This document shows, one piece after another, positions 59,584-64,000 of a stretch of DNA of 64,000 nucleotides. Source of the stretch: JASTVH01 sp042862465. GTDB taxonomy: Bacteria; Pseudomonadota; Gammaproteobacteria; Pseudomonadales; Oleiphilaceae. The position numbers and the translations under genes are program-made. The notes under the pieces are model-generated. The model was not told where the DNA came from and made no database searches. It worked only from the letters and a program-made list of their open reading frames with translations. Positions within the stretch are counted from its first letter, which is position 1. Every line of letters begins with the position of its first letter. The DNA lies in contig JASTVH010000001.1 of the NCBI GenBank assembly GCA_042862465.1, forward strand, positions 610,236 to 674,235. The letters are read 5' to 3'.

Positions 59584-60564
59584 TCACTCCTCTTCACCGG
59601 CGGCCGGATTACCGCCGGCCAGTTTGGCGAGCAGGTCGTTCTTGACGACTAACTCTGTCTCCAGTTGGTGGAGGCGGCGGTGGAGATCGCCAGCCCTGGC
59701 TATAGCGGATGTCATATCTTCGACCTTGGCCTGCAAGTCGACGACCCGCTGTTCGAGTCGCATCCGCTCTTCGGCAACCTGCCGGTTCACATTTCGTTCT
59801 TCGCGTAGCTGGACGTCGCGCTGATCCAGCTGTTTTCGGGCTTCCGTCAGTTCGGTGAACAGGCGGGTGGTCTCGCGGGTCGCCCGGGTCAGTTCCTCCT
59901 GCTTCACAGCGAGCGCCTGCTGCAGCTGGCGCTGCTCCGCCTGGGTCTGCTGGAGTTGCTGTTCGTGGCGCCGCTGGTCCTGATCCCGCTGTTCCTTCAC
60001 CGAGGTCCGGTAGTGCGCCAGGGCGTCCCGGGCATGGCGGTGCTTTTCCTCTAGGGAGTCCACCTGCCGCTGCTTGTCCTGGAGTTGTTCGTCCAGATCA
60101 TCGATCCGCTGTTGCTGGGCCCGGGTGTCGCCGCGCAAGGTGGCCACCGTATCCCGCAGCTCGGCAACCTCTCTTCGCAAGGTCTCGCGTTCCTCCATCA
60201 GGGTGTCGGCCCGCTCCCGTTGCCGCTCGCCTTCGGCGGCGCTGTCCTTCAGCGCCTGCTGGAGCTCGGCCTTTTCGGCCTGATGGCGGGCTTCGGCCTG
60301 GGCCACCGTGCCCCGGGCTTCCTGTTGCAGCTGCCGTGCCAGTTGCCCCACCAGGTCTTTGAGATGATCGCTGAGCAACGCCTCGTCATCCAAGCGGGCG
60401 CTCTCGCGCGCCTCGATGGCTTTCAGGTGACGGCTGATAGTGGTCTTGGAGCCGGTGTCGCCCAGCTCGGCCCGGATGGCGTCGATGGATGGGTGGATGC
60501 CGCGGGCCAGCAGGCGCTGCCGGGCCTCGTCGACCAGGGGCTCGGTGATGCCGCCTCGGGCCAT
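59584..60564 (-). CDS. KfrA-like coiled-coil DNA-binding protein (TnpT-like)
   Basis: 326 residues. The N-terminal KfrA_N helix-turn-helix (VDEARQRLLARGIHPSIDAI followed by RAELGDTGSKTTISRHLKAI) is followed by a very long coiled coil rich in Gln, Glu and Arg (QQQRIDDLDEQLQDKQRQVD, LEQRVVDLQAKVEDM). In Tn4651-group transposons such a protein (TnpT) assists a tyrosine recombinase (TnpS) encoded divergently in cointegrate resolution. The divergent recombinase and downstream Tn3 transposase here support that role over a plasmid KfrA. AGGAG precedes the ATG. Confidence 0.8.
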   Translation of the reverse strand: MARGGITEPLVDEARQRLLARGIHPSIDAIRAELGDTGSKTTISRHLKAIEARESARLDDEALLSDHLKDLVGQLARQLQQEARGTVAQAEARHQAEKAELQQALKDSAAEGERQRERADTLMEERETLRREVAELRDTVATLRGDTRAQQQRIDDLDEQLQDKQRQVDSLEEKHRHARDALAHYRTSVKEQRDQDQRRHEQQLQQTQAEQRQLQQALAVKQEELTRATRETTRLFTELTEARKQLDQRDVQLREERNVNRQVAEERMRLEQRVVDLQAKVEDMTSAIARAGDLHRRLHQLETELVVKNDLLAKLAGGNPAAGEEE

Positions 60565-60593
60565 GGTGGGTCTCCTGTTTTTAACGTACTGTA

Positions 60594-60607
60594 TTACGTA
60601 TTACGTA
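60594..60607. promoter_or_regulatory. Tandem TTACGTA operator upstream of the KfrA-like gene
   Basis: TTACGTA occurs twice in direct tandem; each contains the palindrome TACGTA. It lies 30 bp upstream of the KfrA-like start, fitting an autoregulatory operator. Confidence 0.5.
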
Positions 60608-60654
60608 AATACATTCTATATGGATTGCCTTGTGCAAGCACAGAGGGTCTCATT

Positions 60655-60689
60655 CTCACAATGAATAATCACGACTTATCCCTTGTGAG
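60655..60689. other. Candidate recombination core (rst-like) inverted repeat
   Basis: CTCACAA and TTGTGAG form a perfect 7-bp inverted repeat separated by 21 bp. It lies between the TnpT-like gene and the rightward genes, where the resolution site of Tn4651-type elements lies. Assignment is by position only. Confidence 0.35.
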
Positions 60690-60757
60690 GTTCGATCAGG
60701 CCGTTATACTGCCTCCATCGCCGTATGAAACCGCCCACGCCACCGACAGGAGTCTTT

Positions 60758-61834
60758 ATGGCCGAACCGCCGTCCCGCCCGGAGCGCCCCGTCCTCGAAC
60801 AGCGGCTGCTGACCGACATCTGGCAGCTGGTGACCGAGGCCCGGGCCCGCGCCGTCCGCACCGTGAACACCGAGCTGACGCTACTGTATTGGCGTATTGG
60901 CCAGCGGTTGCAGAGTGAGGCCTTGGGTGGCGACCGGGCGGAGTACGGCGAACGGATTCTTGCCACGCTGTCGCAACAATTGACGCAGGAGTTCGGCCGC
61001 GGCTTCGACTACACGGCCCTGACCCGCATGGTGAAGTTCCACCAGGCCTTTCCGGACAAGGCCACGGTCGGGGAGCTGGCTCAAGCGCTGAGCTGGTCCC
61101 ACTTCCGGGAATTGCTGCCGCTGGAGCGGCCGTTGCAGCGGGATTTCTATGCCGAGCTGTGCCGGGTCGAGCGCTGGAGCGTGCGCACCCTGCGCCAGAA
61201 GATCGATTCCATGCTCTATGAGCGCACCGCATTGTCGCGCCAGCCGGAAGCAGTGGCCCGGCAAGAGTTGCAGGCCCTGCGCGACGGTGAACAAGTATCA
61301 CCGGATCTGGTGTTGCGTGACCCTTATGTTCTGGAGTTCCTCGGCCTGAAGGACCGGTACCTGGAGCGGGATCTGGAGGATGCCATCCTGCGTGACATGG
61401 AGGCCTTCCTGATGGAGCTGGGCGCCGGATTCGCATTTCTCGGCCGGCAGCACCGGATATCGATAGACGGCGACGACTTCTATCTGGATTTGCTGTTCTA
61501 CAACCGCCTGCTCAAGCGCCTAGTGGCCATCGAACTCAAGCTGGGCGACTTCAAGCCAGCGTACAAAGGGCAGATGGAGCTCTATCTACGCTGGCTGGAC
61601 AAGCACGAGCGCCAACCGGGCGAGGCTCCGCCCCTGGGGCTGATCCTGTGCGCCGGCAAACGCCGGGAGCAGATCGAACTCCTGGAGCTGGACCAGGCCG
61701 GAATTCACGTCGCCGAATACCTAACCGCGTTGCCGCCCAAGGCGGTGCTGCGCGAGAAGCTCCACCAAGCGATTGAGCAGTCGCGCCAACGCCTGGGCGG
61801 CAGCGCTGATGGTGCCGACGATGGCGGCGATTGA
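60758..61834 (+). CDS. YhcG-type PDDEXK nuclease (DUF1016)
   Basis: 358 residues, start 60758 after AGGAG. The N-terminal DUF1016 part (LLTDIWQLVTEARARAVRTV, LLYWRIGQRLQ) is followed by a C-terminal PDDEXK core: ISIDGDDFYLDLLFYNRLL followed by KRLVAIELKLGDFKPAYKGQ, with Asp, Glu and Lys at the expected places. Members of this family occur as accessory nucleases in restriction-related and mobile-element contexts. Its 3' end overlaps the tyrosine recombinase start by about 26 bp, so the two are coupled. It appears inserted between the tnpT/tnpS-like pair. Confidence 0.85.
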   Translation: MAEPPSRPERPVLEQRLLTDIWQLVTEARARAVRTVNTELTLLYWRIGQRLQSEALGGDRAEYGERILATLSQQLTQEFGRGFDYTALTRMVKFHQAFPDKATVGELAQALSWSHFRELLPLERPLQRDFYAELCRVERWSVRTLRQKIDSMLYERTALSRQPEAVARQELQALRDGEQVSPDLVLRDPYVLEFLGLKDRYLERDLEDAILRDMEAFLMELGAGFAFLGRQHRISIDGDDFYLDLLFYNRLLKRLVAIELKLGDFKPAYKGQMELYLRWLDKHERQPGEAPPLGLILCAGKRREQIELLELDQAGIHVAEYLTALPPKAVLREKLHQAIEQSRQRLGGSADGADDGGD

Positions 61835-63077
61835 GCGATACGTCCAGGCGGCCACCCGGGACAATACCCGACGCAGCTACCGTGCTGCCATCGAACACTT
61901 TGAGGTGAGCTGGGGCGGCCTGCTGCCCGCCACCGCCGACAGCGTGGCCCGCTACCTGGCCGATCACGCCGAAACCCATTCGGTGGCCACCTTGCGCCAG
62001 CGGCTGGCCGCCCTGGCACGCTGGCACCGCGACCAGGGCTTTCCGGACCCCACTAAAGCCCCTTTGGTGCGCTCGGTCCTGAAAGGCATTCGTGAGGAGC
62101 ACCCCTACCGGCCCAAGCGGGCCACCCCACTGGCGGTAGCCCAACTGCAGCAGCTCGACGAGTGGTTGGTGGCCCGCATCGCCGAGGCCCGGCGCCAGGC
62201 GCATGAACGCCTCGGGACCTGGTTGCGCAACCGGGCCCTGGTGCTGCTCGGATTCTGGCGGGCCTTTCGCAGTGACGAGCTTTGCCGCGTGCGCATCGAT
62301 AACCTGTCAATTATGACAGGGGCGGGGATGGTACTGTACCTCGGGCGAAGCAAGAACGATCGCCAGGCCCAGGGGCGGACCTACAAGGTCCCGGCGCTGC
62401 AGCAATGCTGCCCGGTCGAGGCCTGCCAGGACTGGCTGGATCACCTGCAGCAGGACACCGGCCCCCTGTTTCGGGGAGTCGACCGCTGGGGCCATATTGC
62501 GGAGAAAGCGTTGCATCCGAACAGCGTGGTGCCCCTGCTGCGGCAATTGCTCGTCGACGCCGGCGTGGCGTCGGCCGAGACCTTCAGCAGCCACTCGCTC
62601 CGTCGCGGCTTCGCCACCTGGGCCAACGCCAGCGGCTGGGAGGTGAAGGCCTTGATGGACTACGTGGGCTGGAAAGAAGCCCAAACGGCGCTCGGCTACA
62701 TCGAGGCCCGTTCGCCGTTCGAACCGGCACTGACACAGCTTCCGACCGATGACACCCTGGGCCGGCCGCGACTGGCCGCCCCCGAGGCGCCTCCCGTCCG
62801 GGCGCTGGAATTGCGCTTGGCCCTGGAGCCCCAGCGCCCCCACAGCCGCAAGCACCACCGAACCCGCCGCGTCATCGAAACCCACTGCCTGCGACCGTTG
62901 GACGCCCAAAACCTGTCGGACGTCCACTACCGCATCCAGGTGGCTGCCGAATCCGAGGAAGCCCTGGACGAACAGCTGTATGACCTCATCGACGAGATGC
63001 ACCAGATCGCGTCGGACCAGGCCTGCTGGATCGAAACGCTGATCAAGGACCCGCAGAGCGGCCAGGTTTGGGATTGA
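61809..63077 (+). CDS. Tyrosine recombinase (TnpS-like)
   Basis: About 422 residues (starts at 61809 or 61821 are the likeliest). A SAM-like DNA-binding N-domain (TRRSYRAAIEHFEVSW, TLRQRLAALARWHRDQG) precedes a catalytic domain with Arg in GFWRAFRSDELCRVR, Lys in GRSKNDRQ, HSLRRGFATW (His-x-x-Arg), GW in the second His position (DYVGWKEAQTAL) and Tyr in GYIEARSPF. A C-terminal extension of about 90 residues has no known match. It probably resolves transposition cointegrates. Confidence 0.88.
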   Translation: MVPTMAAIERYVQAATRDNTRRSYRAAIEHFEVSWGGLLPATADSVARYLADHAETHSVATLRQRLAALARWHRDQGFPDPTKAPLVRSVLKGIREEHPYRPKRATPLAVAQLQQLDEWLVARIAEARRQAHERLGTWLRNRALVLLGFWRAFRSDELCRVRIDNLSIMTGAGMVLYLGRSKNDRQAQGRTYKVPALQQCCPVEACQDWLDHLQQDTGPLFRGVDRWGHIAEKALHPNSVVPLLRQLLVDAGVASAETFSSHSLRRGFATWANASGWEVKALMDYVGWKEAQTALGYIEARSPFEPALTQLPTDDTLGRPRLAAPEAPPVRALELRLALEPQRPHSRKHHRTRRVIETHCLRPLDAQNLSDVHYRIQVAAESEEALDEQLYDLIDEMHQIASDQACWIETLIKDPQSGQVWD

Positions 63078-63181
63078 CGCAGCCAGGCTCTCCTTGGAAG
63101 CGTCAGCTGGACGAGGCGCCCCAAACTTGGGCCGGCCTGGCATTGCGGGTACGATCAGGGGCGATCCGTCGATCCCGACAG

Positions 63182-63239
63182 CAGTCCAGATCCTTAATCC
63201 GGTGTCCTTCGACCTGAGCCATACCGATAATCTGGACTG
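63182..63239. repeat. Perfect 10-bp inverted repeat upstream of the Tn3 transposase
   Basis: CAGTCCAGAT (63182-63191) and ATCTGGACTG (63230-63239) are perfect inverted copies 38 bp apart, ending 9 bp before the transposase start. It could be an operator or recombinase site. Confidence 0.6.
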
Positions 63240-63248
63240 TTCAACACC

Positions 63249-64000
63249 ATGAGTGCCGTTCAAGAGACTGCCTATCCCCGCTTTCGTACCGAGATTTCCC
63301 AACACGAGCTCGACACCGTCTATACCCCCACGGCCGACGAACGCCGCTGGGCCCGGCAAGCCAAGCAACCACTGCAGCGCTTTTTCTTGCTGCTGCACCT
63401 GAAGGCTTTTCAGAAACTCGGGTACTTTATGCCCTCTGAAACACTGCCTGTCGATCTGGTACGGCATGTCGGTCATTGTCTCGGGCTGAAAAAGCCGCCC
63501 AGCAAGACACAGCTCAAGCAGTACGATCGCTCCGGGGCCCGTAATCGCCATGTCGGCTGGATTCGCGAGTACCTGGGTATCCGGAGTTTAGAAACCAAGG
63601 ACCGCACCTGGTTGGCTAACCTGGCCCTCAAAGCCGCCGAATCCCGGGAAGTGCCTGCGGATATCATCAACATTTTGCTGGAAGAGCTGGTGCGGCATCG
63701 CTTCGAGTTGCCGGGTTTCTCAGTATTGCTGCGCTACGCCAAAGAGGCTCGCGCGGCGATCAATGACCGGTGTTATCGGGCCCTCGTTAGTGACCTTGGG
63801 CGACCAGGGAAAGGGTTGATCAACACGTTGCTGACAGCACCCCGCGGGAACACCCTCAGCGGCTGGCAGCGCCTGAAGCGGGAGCCCCGCAAGCCCACCA
63901 ATAAGGAGATACGCTCCTACCTCCAGCATCTCAAGTGGCTCAAAGGCATGGCCGACCAACTGCCCACCATCCAGGCCTTACCGGTGGCCAAGCGACACCA
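63249..64000 (+). CDS. tnpA: Tn3-family transposase, N-terminal part (3' end outside window)
   Basis: Reads 250 residues to the window edge. The N-terminus matches the DUF4158 region of Tn3-family TnpA (RFRTEISQHELDTVYTPTAD followed by ERRWARQAKQ, LGYFMPSETLPVDLVRHV, RHVGWIREYLGIRSLE). The DDE catalytic domain is not in the window. The full protein is expected to be about 1000 residues. It, the TnpS-like recombinase and the TnpT-like gene make a Tn4651-like arrangement. Confidence 0.88.
   Translation, partial: MSAVQETAYPRFRTEISQHELDTVYTPTADERRWARQAKQPLQRFFLLLHLKAFQKLGYFMPSETLPVDLVRHVGHCLGLKKPPSKTQLKQYDRSGARNRHVGWIREYLGIRSLETKDRTWLANLALKAAESREVPADIINILLEELVRHRFELPGFSVLLRYAKEARAAINDRCYRALVSDLGRPGKGLINTLLTAPRGNTLSGWQRLKREPRKPTNKEIRSYLQHLKWLKGMADQLPTIQALPVAKRH

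Noticed and set aside
1..64000. CRISPR arrays, rRNA genes or a replication origin
   Set aside because: No regularly spaced repeats, rRNA-like stretches or iteron/DnaA-box clusters were seen on reading; the KfrA-like gene alone is not evidence for a plasmid.

Overview
The window looks like the chromosome of a marine or halophilic gammaproteobacterium (Marinobacter/Halomonas/Alcanivorax-like). This is inferred from gene content and GC-rich coding; no rRNA or tRNA was seen that could settle the genus. The left 17 kb is mostly housekeeping. It holds a TetR-controlled RND efflux operon ending in an FAD oxidoreductase (1-6460), a shikimate kinase/lytic transglycosylase pair, an aconitase with a thioesterase-fold gene, the proton-pumping transhydrogenase pntAB, recQ, a class II amidotransferase and acpH. 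A truncated chemoreceptor marks the edge of the accessory DNA.

From about 18.3 to 58 kb the window is a mosaic of metal-resistance modules. A PhoP/PhoQ-like two-component system diverges from a copper block: CopI-type cupredoxin, CopA multicopper oxidase broken by a 5-bp duplication, and CopB. A long operon follows (APC permease, small membrane protein, ferritin-like protein, Cu P1B-ATPase, DUF2933, methyltransferase, PLD, archaeal-type GAPDH, broken MBL gene). Then come an ATP-grasp-like gene, a Met/His-rich periplasmic protein with a frameshifted MFS gene, a CusCBA efflux system, a small CC-motif protein, a UbiB-kinase/ATC-hydrolase-like fusion, a complete merR-TPFA mercury operon, a second MerR-type operon (HMA protein, outer-membrane protein, NHL propeller, MerR), an ABC/LolA-like/outer-membrane export operon, a c-type cytochrome lipoprotein, a His-rich secreted protein and a fatty-acid hydroxylase-like gene.

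The main discovery is a regulatory grammar linking these modules. Nine intergenic sites match NTTCAG-N5-NTTCAG exactly (11-bp direct repeat), often with a -10-like hexamer about 10 bp downstream, and there are degenerate copies. They lie before the PhoPQ-like genes, copI, the APC/Cu-ATPase operon, the Met/His-rich gene, cusCBA, the CC protein, the cytochrome and the His-rich protein. At six of these promoters an FNR/ANR-type palindrome (TTGAT-N4-ATCAA or close) sits 24-35 bp upstream, suggesting joint control by low oxygen and envelope/metal stress. Two of the boxes (one exact, one degenerate) point at short gene-free stretches that start with a hairpin and end in a strong intrinsic terminator; these are candidate small RNAs (33467-33566 and 35540-35614).

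The right end (59.6-64 kb) is part of a Tn3-family transposon resembling the Tn4651 group: a KfrA-like coiled-coil gene (TnpT-like) diverging from a tyrosine recombinase (TnpS-like), with a YhcG-type nuclease gene between them, then the start of a Tn3 transposase cut off by the window edge.
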